Shown one piece after another: positions 9,877-18,169 of a DNA stretch of 64,000 nucleotides. The stretch is from the NCBI GenBank assembly GCA_902765855.1, contig CACXBF010000001.1:1-64000 (forward strand). Direction: 5' to 3'. The notes under the pieces were generated by a model. The model was not told the origin of the DNA, did no database searches, and saw only the letters and a program-made list of their open reading frames with translations. The DNA is from an uncultured Ruminococcus sp. (GTDB lineage: Bacteria; Bacillota; Clostridia; Oscillospirales; Acutalibacteraceae). Made by a program: the position numbers and the translations under genes. Position 1 is the stretch's first letter; each line of letters opens with the position of its first letter.

Positions 9877-10740
9877 TTATTCTTCTCCACCGAGAAGCTT
9901 TGCGAGCTGAATCAAATCGTCCTCACTATAAAATTCTATCTCAAGCGTGCCGTTATTTTCCTTATCATTCATAACCTTAACCCTACGGCTGAGATGTTCA
10001 TTAAGTGAAAGCTCAACCTCATCATATATTGGAGCACGCTTTAGATATTGCTTTTCAGATTTTGGTTTTTTATCTGTATTTTGTTTCTTCGCCAAACGCT
10101 CTACATCTCTTACGGTTAAATCCTGTGGTACGATAGATTTCGCTATTTTAATCATAGTTTCTTTGTCAGCGATTCCAAGTAAGGCTCTTGCGTGACCTGC
10201 GCTGATCTCGCCGTCCTTGAGCATATCCTGAATTTCTTCCGGAAGATTCAGAAGTCGCATTACATTTGCAACAGCCGGTCTTGATTTTCCGACAGCCTTT
10301 GCAACCTCGTCCTGTGTAAGATTATAAGTGTCCATAAGCGATTTATAACCGAGTGCCTCTTCGACTGAATTCAAGTCTTCACGCTGAAGATTCTCAATAA
10401 GTGCAATCTGTGTCATTTCGCTGTCGGTCATCTCTCGAATAACAACAGGTACTTCTGAAAGTCCTGCCATTCGACTTGCTCTCCAACGGCGTTCACCTGC
10501 AACGAGCTGATAACCGCCGCCGGCAAGTGGTCTGACAAGAAGTGGTTGAAGAACACCATGTGTTGCGATAGAGTCTGCAAGCTCTCGAAGAGCCTCTTCG
10601 TTAAATTCCTTCCGAGGTTGGTCCCTGTTTGGCTCTATATCCGAAATTTTAAGAAAAACATTACTATTGCTATCATTTGTATCGTTCTCAATGAATATTG
10701 CGTCAAGTCCTTTTCCAAGACCGCCTAATTTTCCTACCAT
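9877..10740 (-). CDS. parB: chromosome-partitioning protein ParB (Spo0J)
   Basis: ParB binds parS, uses CTP to clamp and slide on DNA, and loads SMC near the origin. The 287-residue protein begins with the ParA-contacting basic segment GKLGGLGKGLDAIF. The CTP-binding motif follows (VAGERRWRASRMAG, then ENLQREDLNSVEEA), then the helix-turn-helix VAKAVGKSRPAVANVMRLLN and a C-terminal dimerisation domain. The GKSRP pattern in the recognition helix is the ParB (parS-reading) type, unlike the Noc paralogue at 11895. It starts 18 bp after the parA stop. parS sites lie 230-330 bp upstream of parA and inside mnmG. Confidence 0.96.
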   Translation of the reverse strand: MVGKLGGLGKGLDAIFIENDTNDSNSNVFLKISDIEPNRDQPRKEFNEEALRELADSIATHGVLQPLLVRPLAGGGYQLVAGERRWRASRMAGLSEVPVVIREMTDSEMTQIALIENLQREDLNSVEEALGYKSLMDTYNLTQDEVAKAVGKSRPAVANVMRLLNLPEEIQDMLKDGEISAGHARALLGIADKETMIKIAKSIVPQDLTVRDVERLAKKQNTDKKPKSEKQYLKRAPIYDEVELSLNEHLSRRVKVMNDKENNGTLEIEFYSEDDLIQLAKLLGGEE

Positions 10741-10758
10741 CTAAGCTAAGCTCCTTTC

Positions 10759-11523
10759 TCAAGAATTGTTTCTTATAATTTCCTCTGCCAAGGCATTATA
10801 CATTACCGAGCCTTTGCAAGATTTATCAAAGTACATAATCGGCTTTCCGAAACTCGGTGCCTCTGAAAGTCTTACTCCACGAGGAATAACGCTTGTGAAA
10901 ACCTTTTTCGGAAAATAGCGTTTAACCTCTGCTACAACCTGTTGAGTAAGATTAAGTCTGCCGTCATACATTGTCAGCAAAACGCCCTCAATTTCAAGTC
11001 TTTCATTATACGAACGCTTTATTCTGCGAACTGTATTCATAAGCTGTGAAAGTCCCTCAAGAGCGTAATATTCAGGTTGAATCGGAACAAGCAAACTATC
11101 CGCCGCACAAAGTGCATTCGCTGTAACAAGACCAAGAGACGGAGGACAATCTATGAAAATAAAATCATATTCTGCTCTTAGCTGTGCAAGAGCATTTTTA
11201 AGTCTTGCCTCTCTATGCTCAAGCTCTGAAAGCTCAAGCTCTGCCGCAGCAAGATTCATACTTGCAGGAATAATATCAAGTTCCTTGAATTCTGTATGTA
11301 TAATCGCCTGTTTAGAATTTATTCCACTTACAAGAATATCATAAGATGAATTTCTTATGCTTCTTTTATCAATGCCGACGCCGCTTGTTGCATTGCCCTG
11401 TGGATCTATATCTACTAAAAGAACCTTTTTACCAAGGAGTCCAACACCAGCCGAAAGGTTGACAGCTGTCGTAGTCTTACCGACTCCGCCTTTTTGGTTA
11501 GTAACTGCTATAATTTTTGCCAA
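10759..11523 (-). CDS. parA: chromosome-partitioning ATPase ParA (Soj)
   Basis: A 254-residue deviant Walker ATPase that moves origin-bound ParB and, in Bacillus, also controls DnaA. The deviant Walker A motif KGGVGKTT (residues 11-18) is complete, with VDIDPQGNATSG (A') and FIFIDCPPSLGLVTAN (Walker B region). It is the first gene of parA-parB-(serS). The 370-bp upstream region carries an extended -10 promoter and three parS sites, so ParB spreading may affect its own operon. Confidence 0.96.
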   Translation of the reverse strand: MAKIIAVTNQKGGVGKTTTAVNLSAGVGLLGKKVLLVDIDPQGNATSGVGIDKRSIRNSSYDILVSGINSKQAIIHTEFKELDIIPASMNLAAAELELSELEHREARLKNALAQLRAEYDFIFIDCPPSLGLVTANALCAADSLLVPIQPEYYALEGLSQLMNTVRRIKRSYNERLEIEGVLLTMYDGRLNLTQQVVAEVKRYFPKKVFTSVIPRGVRLSEAPSFGKPIMYFDKSCKGSVMYNALAEEIIRNNS

Positions 11524-11642
11524 TCTATATCACTGCCCAATCTTTTTATTGTTATACAAATCAAAATTTCCTCATAAGAAAGTTATTTTTGATAAATCAC
11601 ACTGCAAAAAGCTGTAAATCAGTCATTTTTCGCAACAAAAAT

Positions 11643-11651
11643 ATTATATCA
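11643..11651 (-). promoter_or_regulatory. extended -10 promoter of parA-parB-serS
   Basis: TGATATAAT on the minus strand (TATAAT at 11643-11648), about 120 bp upstream of parA. The -35 region is weak. The string GTTGTGATATAAT is shared with the guaB promoter. Confidence 0.5.
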
Positions 11652-11750
11652 CAACCGCAATCAAAATTAAAGGGAAATATCAAATTTTATCCTTATAAAT
11701 TGCTTTTTCTACATTATAACCACTATTAATCATAAAATCACCCTCTAAGA

Positions 11751-11766
11751 TGTTTCACATGAAACA
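11751..11766. promoter_or_regulatory. parS: parS site 1
   Basis: TGTTTCACATGAAACA is a perfect 16-bp palindrome with one symmetric change (AT for GT at the centre) from the consensus TGTTTCACGTGAAACA. It lies in the parA-noc intergenic region. Confidence 0.93.
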
Positions 11767-11788
11767 TTTCTTGATTAATACTCCCTAT

Positions 11789-11804
11789 TGTTTCACGTGG
11801 AACA
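11789..11804. promoter_or_regulatory. parS: parS site 2
   Basis: TGTTTCACGTGGAACA matches the parS consensus except for one base (G for A at position 12). It begins 38 bp after site 1, so the sites lie close to the same face of the helix. Confidence 0.93.
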
Positions 11805-11827
11805 TTTTTCTAATTAACATTCTCCAC

Positions 11828-11843
11828 TGTTTCACATGAAACA
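11828..11843. promoter_or_regulatory. parS: parS site 3
   Basis: TGTTTCACATGAAACA, 39 bp after site 2. The palindrome extends to 22 bp (11825-11846, CAC...GTG arms), which may also let it form a hairpin next to the noc terminator. Confidence 0.93.
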
Positions 11844-11852
11844 GTGATAAAT

Positions 11853-11879
11853 AAAAAAAGAGAGGTTCTCACCTCTCTT
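11853..11879 (-). terminator. noc terminator
   Basis: On the minus strand AAGAGAGG/CCTCTCTT with a 6-nt loop is followed by a run of seven T. It begins 15 bp past the noc stop and is directly adjacent to parS site 3. Confidence 0.88.
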
Positions 11880-11894
11880 AAAGATATTAAGTAA

Positions 11895-12770
11895 TTATGC
11901 GTTTTGCAAAATTGGAATAATCTCACCTTCTTCCACATTTGATGTATCGGCTTCTGTTGTTGTCTGTGGAATTGCTGTCTTAGGAATCCTTACACAGTAT
12001 TCGATATAATCATCAGTTTCATTTTTTTCTGAAATTGCGTCTATTCCAGAACTTTTCATAGTATCAATAGCTTTAGAAATCGTATTTACGAAAATCCGTA
12101 TATCTTTATATATAATTTTCGTAGTTTGTTTAGCTTTCTTTGCCGGAACATTACTCAGTAACTTTTCTACAAGCTTTTCCGTTTGTTTAACATTAAGACC
12201 GCTTGAAATAACCTCACTAAGCGCCAGTTTTCGAGTAGTTTCGTCATCAATTTTAATCAGGGCTCTTGCATGGCGTTCAGAAAGGTCCGAACGGATTATG
12301 TAATCCCTCTCTTCTCTTGTTAAACGCAAAAGTCTTAACTTATTTGCAACCGTAGATTGCCTTTTTCCAAGCTTTCTTGCAGCCTCCATTTGAGTAAGTC
12401 CACAGGTAATAATAAGTTTGCGTATACCCTCAGCCTCCTCAAAGATATTCAAATTTTCACGCTGAAGATTTTCCAGTAAGCTAAATACTGTAGCTTGTCC
12501 TTCATCGCAGCTAACAATTATGCAAGGTACAGATTTCATTCCACACATTGATGCTGCACGAAGTCTGCGTTCACCTGCAATAAGCTCGTATTCATTCTTG
12601 CTAACTCTGCGAACAGTCAATGGTTGAAGAATACCATTTTCTCTGATACTTATTGCAAGCTCTTGCATCTCATCACGCTTAAAATAAACTCTTGCTTGGT
12701 TTTTGCATGGGCGAATTGATATAATTGGGATTTCTATAACTTTTTTTTCTCCTTTGGTGTTGATAACCAT
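11895..12770 (-). CDS. noc: nucleoid occlusion protein Noc (ParB paralogue)
   Basis: A 291-residue ParB-fold CTPase. Noc proteins bind their own sites across the chromosome and block Z-ring assembly over the nucleoid. The CTP motif (IAGERRLRAASMCG, then ENLQRENLNIFEEAEG) is intact. The recognition region reads GKRQSTVANKLRLL: the Gln and Lys are the residues that distinguish Noc from ParB in Bacillus (GKSQSTIANKLRLL versus GKSRPHIANHLRLL). The position between parA and rsmG is also the Noc position. Odd point: the N-terminus is short (MVINTKGEKKVIEIP) and shows no obvious amphipathic membrane-targeting helix. AAGGAG precedes the ATG by 9 bases. Confidence 0.88.
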   Translation of the reverse strand: MVINTKGEKKVIEIPIISIRPCKNQARVYFKRDEMQELAISIRENGILQPLTVRRVSKNEYELIAGERRLRAASMCGMKSVPCIIVSCDEGQATVFSLLENLQRENLNIFEEAEGIRKLIITCGLTQMEAARKLGKRQSTVANKLRLLRLTREERDYIIRSDLSERHARALIKIDDETTRKLALSEVISSGLNVKQTEKLVEKLLSNVPAKKAKQTTKIIYKDIRIFVNTISKAIDTMKSSGIDAISEKNETDDYIEYCVRIPKTAIPQTTTEADTSNVEEGEIIPILQNA

Positions 12771-12879
12771 TTAAATCATCTCCTTGTGGAAATAATCGTA
12801 ACATAAGGAAATATAGAAATTCGTCGCAATATAAGTTATGACAAAACAATCATAAAACTTTGAAAAAACTCCAAGTTAA

Positions 12880-13125
12880 GGCAACAAATCGCCACCTTCA
12901 AGATATGGAATCATTTTGCAAGCCTCGCTTTATTTATGTTATCACGGATAAAGAAACTACCGATTATTTAATCAACTTTTCTAAGAAAATTAACAGTTTC
13001 GCTCAAACCTTTTCAAAGGTTTACAGGTTCAAGGGACGGAGTCCATTGTGGGTTTTAAGGACAAAGCCCTTAACTTTTCTTTTTTCTCTAAAAGCGGACC
13101 TTGTCCGCCTTTAGTTGCTAACAAA
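12880..13125. repeat. palindrome-mosaic repeat island 3 (degenerate)
   Basis: A short, eroded island between noc and rsmG. It holds recognisable fragments of the GAAACTACCGATTA linker, AACCTTTTCAAAGGTTT, TTAAGGACAAAGCCCTTAA and AGCGGACCTTGTCCGCC, with several mismatches in each palindrome. It splits noc from the rsmG-mnmG-mnmE operon. Confidence 0.7.
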
Positions 13126-13160
13126 ATAAAAAAACAGCCACAATTCAAAATTGTAGCTGC
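13126..13160 (-). terminator. terminator of the mnmE-mnmG-rsmG operon
   Basis: On the minus strand CAGCTACAAT pairs with ATTGTGGCTG (one mismatch) around a short loop, followed by a run of T. It lies 8 bp past the rsmG stop. Confidence 0.88.
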
Positions 13161-13167
13161 CTCAATC

Positions 13168-13884
13168 TTACAACGGAAGCTTATTTATCTTAACACCTCT
13201 GCGTGGATATTTCTCAGGCGTAAATTGAATCTTTTCTATTATAAAGATAATTCTCTTTTCGCCGTCTGGTAAGGTAATATAATCATTATCCTCTTTGCAT
13301 ATTCCGCCAAGAATACTAATTGCATTTTTAGCAGATTCAAGCTCTGCAAGGCCGTCCTTGCCTTTCATAGCTATAAACGAACCGCCTTTTTTCACAAACG
13401 GAATACAGTATTCGCACAGTGATGGAAGATTTGCAACTGCTCGTGAAACAGCTATATCAAAGCTTTCACGATACGATTTGTTTCTACCGGCGTCCTCTGC
13501 ACGAGAATGAATCGTTTCCGCCTTAATATCAATTCCGTCACAAAGCTGATTAAGAAAATTTATTCTCTTGTTAAGGCTATCAAGCAATGTAAGCTGTATA
13601 TCATCTCTGACAATTTTCAGCGGAACAGACGGAAAACCCGCACCCGTACCTACATCAATCATAGCCGCATTTTTCTTTATATTAAAAGCTTTCAAAACAG
13701 TTAAGCTGTCTATAAAATGTTTAACAGCAATTTCTTTTGGTTCTGTTATTGCTGTAAGATTGATTTTCTCGTTCCATTCAACAAGTATTTTTGCATAGTT
13801 TTCAAACTTTTCAAGTTGAACCTCATTAAGAGTGATTTCGTTTTCATCAGCCCACTTTTTCATAGTTTCAGAAATTATGCTCAT
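13168..13884 (-). CDS. rsmG: 16S rRNA (guanine-527-N7)-methyltransferase
   Basis: RsmG methylates G527 in the 530 loop of 16S rRNA with S-adenosylmethionine; its loss gives low-level streptomycin resistance. The 238-residue protein has the SAM-binding strand IDVGTGAGFPSVPLKI and the preceding family segment EIAVKHFIDSL. The ATG overlaps the mnmG stop by 4 bases, so the two are translationally coupled. Confidence 0.96.
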   Translation of the reverse strand: MSIISETMKKWADENEITLNEVQLEKFENYAKILVEWNEKINLTAITEPKEIAVKHFIDSLTVLKAFNIKKNAAMIDVGTGAGFPSVPLKIVRDDIQLTLLDSLNKRINFLNQLCDGIDIKAETIHSRAEDAGRNKSYRESFDIAVSRAVANLPSLCEYCIPFVKKGGSFIAMKGKDGLAELESAKNAISILGGICKEDNDYITLPDGEKRIIFIIEKIQFTPEKYPRRGVKINKLPL

Positions 13885-15773
13885 TTTGCACCTCCATTAT
13901 TCTTATTTCTAAGCGATGCAAGGTAGATAACCAAAACAGAAATATCCGCTGGACTTACTCCCGAAATTCTACTTGCTTGACCGATATTCTCAGGACGAAC
14001 CTTTGTAAGCTTTTCTCTTGCTTCAAGTCTTAATCCGTCAATAGCGTTATAGTCTATATTTTCAGGCAAAATCTTGTCTTCAAGTCTGCGTACTTGGTCT
14101 ATAACGATAAGCTGACGCTTTATATATCCCTCATACTTAATCTCCGTTTCAACCTGTTCAAAAATATTGCGGTCTATATTCGGACGATTTTCATCAATTT
14201 CCGACAATGCGTCATAACCAAGCTGTGGTCGCTTAATTAAATCTATAAGTCTTACACCTGTGTTTATCGCAGATGTTTCACGTGAAACAAGTATCTTGTT
14301 TACCTTTTCAGAAGGTGCAATAACTGTCGATTTAACTCGTTTAAGCTCCTCTTTGATAAGTTCTTGTTTTTTGTTAAAGCGTTCCCATCTCTCATCATTT
14401 ATCAAACCAATCTTTCTGCCGATTGGTGTAAGTCTTGAATCCGCATTATCCTGACGAAGTACAAGACGATATTCAGAACGGGAAGTCATCATTCTGTAAG
14501 GGTCCTGACAGCCCTTTGTTACGAGGTCATCAATAAGCGTTCCTATATATGAGCTTGCTCTGTCAAGAATCATCGGCTCTCTGCCGAGAATCTTCAACGC
14601 AGCATTTACGCCTGCAACAAAGCCCTGACCAGCAGCCTCCTCATAACCCGAACTACCGTTAAACTGTCCTGCACCATAGAGATTTTCAAAGTCGATAAAT
14701 TCAAGTGTTCTTCTAAGCTGTAAAGGGTCGCAGCAATAATATTCAATAGCATATGCAGGACGCATAATAACAGCATTTTCAAGGCCTTTAATCGAATGAT
14801 AGAATGCCGTCTGAACATCTTCTGGAAGTGATGAACTCATACCCTGTAAATACATTTCCTCTGTATTCAAGCCACAAGGCTCGATGAATAACTGATGTCT
14901 TTCCTTTTCTGAGAAACGAACAATCTTATCTTCAATACTCGGGCAATATCTCGGACCTATACCCTCAATTTTTCCACTGTAAAGCGGCGACCTGTGAAGA
15001 TTATCGAGAATAATCTTTTTAGTCTTTTCATTTGTCCAGCTTATGTGGCAAAGAACCTTATTTTTACCAGGTTCGAGGGTATCATATGAGAACGGTGTAA
15101 CAGGTTCATCACCAGCTTGTTCCTCAAGGTCTGTAAAATCTATGCTCGATTTAAGTACTCTCGCAGGAGTACCGGTCTTAAATCTTCTTATGCTCATACC
15201 CATATTTTTAAGGGCGTCAGGCAAGAATTTTGACGGAAAAATACCGTCCGGACCACTCTCGTATGAAACATCACCGACAAATACAACACCGCCAAGATAT
15301 GTACCCGTAGCAATAACAACAGCCTTTGCAAGATACTTAGTTTTTAGCCTTGTTGTAAGTTCCCATTCTCCATCATCATTCTTTACAAGGTTTGTAATTT
15401 CGGCTTGCCTTAGTTCAAGGTTTTTCTGTAATTCAAGACAATGCTTCATTCTCTCCGCATATGCTCTTCTGTCAATTTGGGCTCTTAGTGAATGAACCGC
15501 AGGACCTTTTCCCCTGTTAAGCATACGCATCTGCAAAAATGTCTCATCGGCAGCCTTGCCCATTTCACCGCCTAAAGCGTCAAGCTCTCTTACAAGATGT
15601 CCCTTTGCAGTACCGCCGATAGACGGATTACAAGGGCAGTTTCCGACAGCGTCCATATTTATCGTAAATACTGCCGTTTTACAACCAAGCCTTGCAGAAG
15701 CAAGAGCCGCCTCAATTCCGGCGTGTCCTGCACCTATAACCGCAACATCATATTTTCCTGCAACATCAACCAT
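13881..15773 (-). CDS. mnmG: tRNA U34 carboxymethylaminomethyl synthase subunit MnmG (GidA)
   Basis: MnmG is the FAD-dependent partner of MnmE; together they modify the wobble uridine of several tRNAs. The 630 residues match the family. The Rossmann FAD motif VIGAGHAGIEAALASARLG is at residues 12-30, GGTAKGHLVRELDALGGEMG at about 53-72, and the C-terminal domain ends in ISGVSPADISVLVIYL. A perfect parS site lies within the coding sequence (14274-14289). An uncharacterised gene separates it from mnmE, its usual direct neighbour. Confidence 0.97.
   Translation of the reverse strand: MVDVAGKYDVAVIGAGHAGIEAALASARLGCKTAVFTINMDAVGNCPCNPSIGGTAKGHLVRELDALGGEMGKAADETFLQMRMLNRGKGPAVHSLRAQIDRRAYAERMKHCLELQKNLELRQAEITNLVKNDDGEWELTTRLKTKYLAKAVVIATGTYLGGVVFVGDVSYESGPDGIFPSKFLPDALKNMGMSIRRFKTGTPARVLKSSIDFTDLEEQAGDEPVTPFSYDTLEPGKNKVLCHISWTNEKTKKIILDNLHRSPLYSGKIEGIGPRYCPSIEDKIVRFSEKERHQLFIEPCGLNTEEMYLQGMSSSLPEDVQTAFYHSIKGLENAVIMRPAYAIEYYCCDPLQLRRTLEFIDFENLYGAGQFNGSSGYEEAAGQGFVAGVNAALKILGREPMILDRASSYIGTLIDDLVTKGCQDPYRMMTSRSEYRLVLRQDNADSRLTPIGRKIGLINDERWERFNKKQELIKEELKRVKSTVIAPSEKVNKILVSRETSAINTGVRLIDLIKRPQLGYDALSEIDENRPNIDRNIFEQVETEIKYEGYIKRQLIVIDQVRRLEDKILPENIDYNAIDGLRLEAREKLTKVRPENIGQASRISGVSPADISVLVIYLASLRNKNNGGAK
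14274..14289. promoter_or_regulatory. parS: parS site 4, inside mnmG
   Basis: TGTTTCACGTGAAACA is an exact match to the consensus parS palindrome. It lies within the mnmG coding region, about 2.4 kb from the three intergenic sites. parS sites inside genes near the origin are common in Bacillota. Confidence 0.96.
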
Positions 15774-15794
15774 AATATCACCTACAATAAAATT

Positions 15795-16325
15795 TTATAT
15801 ATAAGAATCCATATATCTGTCATAGCCAAACACAGCCATAGCAACAACACATCTTGTATTATGTTCCAATGAATATTTTTTTGCAATATCCAATGTTTTC
15901 ATAACATCATTGCATTTATCAGAAATAATATTATATTTAATATATCTATCCTTTTTTTCTTCTCTGCCGTCAGAATATTCTGTCACACAGACATCGTGTC
16001 TTACTCTCATTTTTTCGGTAAAAACATAAAAGCCTTTATTTACCTCTTTGAGGTCATTATCAAAATTCTGATTTATAAAAGTAATTTTTCCGTTCTCAAT
16101 AACTGAATATCTTTTATAGCATACAACAACCTGAGCGCCCTTATACTTTAATAAGTCTGTATTCTTAGCCGTTTCATAATCGCACAGATAAGAACATATA
16201 GAATTTGAACTGAAAAAATAGTTATAATCTGATTCTTCAAAAATCCCTATATTTCCACCTATTTCATCAGAATATTCTAATTTATCTCCATCAAAAATTC
16301 CTTCTGTATACTCACTATAGCTCAT
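15795..16325 (-). CDS. uncharacterised protein between mnmE and mnmG
   Basis: A 176-residue protein I do not recognise. It is acidic and tyrosine-rich at the N-terminus (YSEYTEGIFDGDKLEYSDE), has alternating strand-like segments (GAQVVVCYKRYSVI, GKITFINQNF) and ends with a helix around NDVMKTLDIAKKYSLEH. There is no signal peptide or membrane span. The start lies 1 bp after the mnmE stop and the stop 21 bp before mnmG, so it is certainly translated with the tRNA-modification operon. It could be an accessory factor or a passenger gene; the sequence does not say which. Confidence 0.7.
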   Translation of the reverse strand: MSYSEYTEGIFDGDKLEYSDEIGGNIGIFEESDYNYFFSSNSICSYLCDYETAKNTDLLKYKGAQVVVCYKRYSVIENGKITFINQNFDNDLKEVNKGFYVFTEKMRVRHDVCVTEYSDGREEKKDRYIKYNIISDKCNDVMKTLDIAKKYSLEHNTRCVVAMAVFGYDRYMDSYI

Positions 16326-16326
16326 A

Positions 16327-17694
16327 TTACTTACCTACACAGAAGTGTGAGAATACCGAATCCACAACCGCTTCGGAGGCTCTTTCTCCGGTAAGCTCAA
16401 GTAACGCAGAAATTGCGTCCTCTATTATTACTGTAACAGCATCAAGAGTTATCCCCATTTCAAGGGCATTTATTGCCTCATTCAGAAAATCTCTCGCCCT
16501 CTTTGCACAATCTCTCTGTCGTTCATTCGCAATAATTGCCGCCGAAGGGTCAAGCTGTGAAGTACCGATTATATCCGAAACAACTTTTTCAAGTTCAGAT
16601 GCACCCGACCCAGATTTAGCCGATATAAACACCACATTCTTGACATTTTTCCTGATATAATCCATATCAATCGCAGTTTCGAGGTCACTCTTATTTATAA
16701 CAGCCACACTCGGACAATCCTTTATAAGCCCAATAAGCTCTCTGTCATCGTCACAAAGTTCCTTTGATGAATCAAAAACAGCAAGCACCAAGCCTGCACT
16801 TTTTACCCTTTTTCGAGCCTTTTCTACACCGATACTTTCAACTGGGTCATCAGTTGCCCTTATTCCGGCTGTATCAGATAAACAAAGCGGTATATCTCCA
16901 AGCATAACAGTATCTTCGATAACATCACGAGTAGTTCCGGGAATATCCGTAACAATCGAGCGTTCATAGCCTGAAAGCAAGTTCATAAGCGTACTTTTGC
17001 CGACATTTGGCTTTCCTGCGATAACTGTATCTATTCCCTCACGAATAGCCTTTCCTGCGTCATATGTTGCAAGAAGCTTATCGAGAATATCTATGCTTGA
17101 ATTAAGCTCTCCTGTAAGATTTTCTGTAGAAACTGCGGGAATATCATCTTCAGGATAATCTGCCCAAGCCGAAAGATGAGCCGCACTTGTTATAAGATTT
17201 TCCTTAACAGAATCAATCTTTTTTCTCAAAGCACCATCCATAGCACCAAGTGCCGCACGGCTGGATTGCTCACCTCTTGCGGAGATTATATCCATAACTC
17301 CCTCAGCTTCAGTTAAGCCGATTTTGCCGTTAAGAAAGGCTCTTTTCGTAAATTCACCAGCCTCAGCCATACTTGCACCGGCATTGAGTACAGCTCTAAG
17401 CACTCTTTTCGTAACATACAAACCGCCGTGACAAGAAATTTCAGCAACATTTTCTCCGGTATAGCTATGCGGAGCAAGATACACAAGCAGAACGCCACTA
17501 TCTATAAGCTCATCGCCATCATAGATATGTCCATAAGCCGCAGTATAGCCTTTCATTTCCGAAATGTTTCTGCCAGTTATTGATTTAAATACCTTTTGAG
17601 AAATTTCAAGAGCATCACACCCTGAAATTCTTATAATTCCGATACCGCCTGCCCCTTGTGCAGTCGCTATTGCAGCAATAGTTTTTTCATTCAT
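16327..17694 (-). CDS. mnmE: tRNA modification GTPase MnmE (TrmE)
   Basis: MnmE is the potassium-activated GTPase that works with MnmG on tRNA wobble uridine. The 455 residues show the folate-binding N-terminal domain (IAAIATAQGAGGIGIIRISG). The G domain has G1 GKPNVGKST, G3 LSDTAGI and G4 INKSD. The C-terminal FCVGK holds the catalytic cysteine motif (C-x-G-K). AAAGGAG lies 7 bases before the ATG. It is the first gene of the leftward mnmE-unknown-mnmG-rsmG operon. Confidence 0.97.
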   Translation of the reverse strand: MNEKTIAAIATAQGAGGIGIIRISGCDALEISQKVFKSITGRNISEMKGYTAAYGHIYDGDELIDSGVLLVYLAPHSYTGENVAEISCHGGLYVTKRVLRAVLNAGASMAEAGEFTKRAFLNGKIGLTEAEGVMDIISARGEQSSRAALGAMDGALRKKIDSVKENLITSAAHLSAWADYPEDDIPAVSTENLTGELNSSIDILDKLLATYDAGKAIREGIDTVIAGKPNVGKSTLMNLLSGYERSIVTDIPGTTRDVIEDTVMLGDIPLCLSDTAGIRATDDPVESIGVEKARKRVKSAGLVLAVFDSSKELCDDDRELIGLIKDCPSVAVINKSDLETAIDMDYIRKNVKNVVFISAKSGSGASELEKVVSDIIGTSQLDPSAAIIANERQRDCAKRARDFLNEAINALEMGITLDAVTVIIEDAISALLELTGERASEAVVDSVFSHFCVGK

Positions 17695-17704
17695 ACATAA
17701 TCTC

Positions 17705-18125
17705 CTTTATGTTAAGGGCGTTGCCCTTAAAACCTACGAGGGACGCTGTCCCTCGACCCTGCAAGCTTTTAAAAAAGCTTGAGCAAAACTTTTAAGTGTC
17801 TTTGGAAAATTTGTTAGCTAATCGGTAGAGCCGAACGGCACCGCCCTTTCGGCTACGGTAGCTACTTCATCCGCGTCAATTAACTTCCTTCACCACACCA
17901 CAAGCGAGACTTGTCGAGCGATTCCGCGTCTTGGCTGCGGCGGCTCGCCGCCTTGAGCAAAACTTTTAATTGTCTTTCGAAAGTCTGTTAGCTAATCGGT
18001 AGAGCCGAACAGCACCGCTTGTTCGGCTACGGTAGCTACTTCATCCGCGTCAACCAACTTCCCCCACCACACCACGAGCGAGACTTGTCGAGCGATTCCG
18101 CGTCTTCGCCGTGGGTCGGCACCCA
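17705..18125. repeat. palindrome-mosaic repeat island 4 (tandem duplicated arm)
   Basis: Here the arm reads in the leftward orientation: TTAAGGGCGTTGCCCTTAA, CGAGGGACGCTGTCCCTCG and AAGCTTTTAAAAAAGCTT. A linker block follows and occurs twice in tandem (about 17782-17938 and 17962-18105). Each copy carries a palindrome not seen elsewhere in the window (GCCGAACGGC and GCCGAACAGC forms with a matching TTCGGC). It sits between mnmE and khpB. Confidence 0.82.
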
Positions 18126-18126
18126 C

Positions 18127-18164
18127 AAAAAGAGCATCGCCGAAAATACAGCGATGCTCTTTTG
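18127..18164. terminator. terminator of the rpmH-rnpA-yidD-yidC-khpB operon
   Basis: A 13-bp perfect stem AAAAGAGCATCGC/GCGATGCTCTTTT around a 10-nt loop, ending 5 bp before the khpB stop. U-runs are possible on both strands. Confidence 0.9.
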
Positions 18165-18169
18165 AAAAA

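Noticed and set aside
13048-13272. Rightward 74-codon frame over island 3 and the rsmG terminator
   Set aside because: It crosses repeat palindromes and the terminator hairpin and then runs antisense to rsmG.
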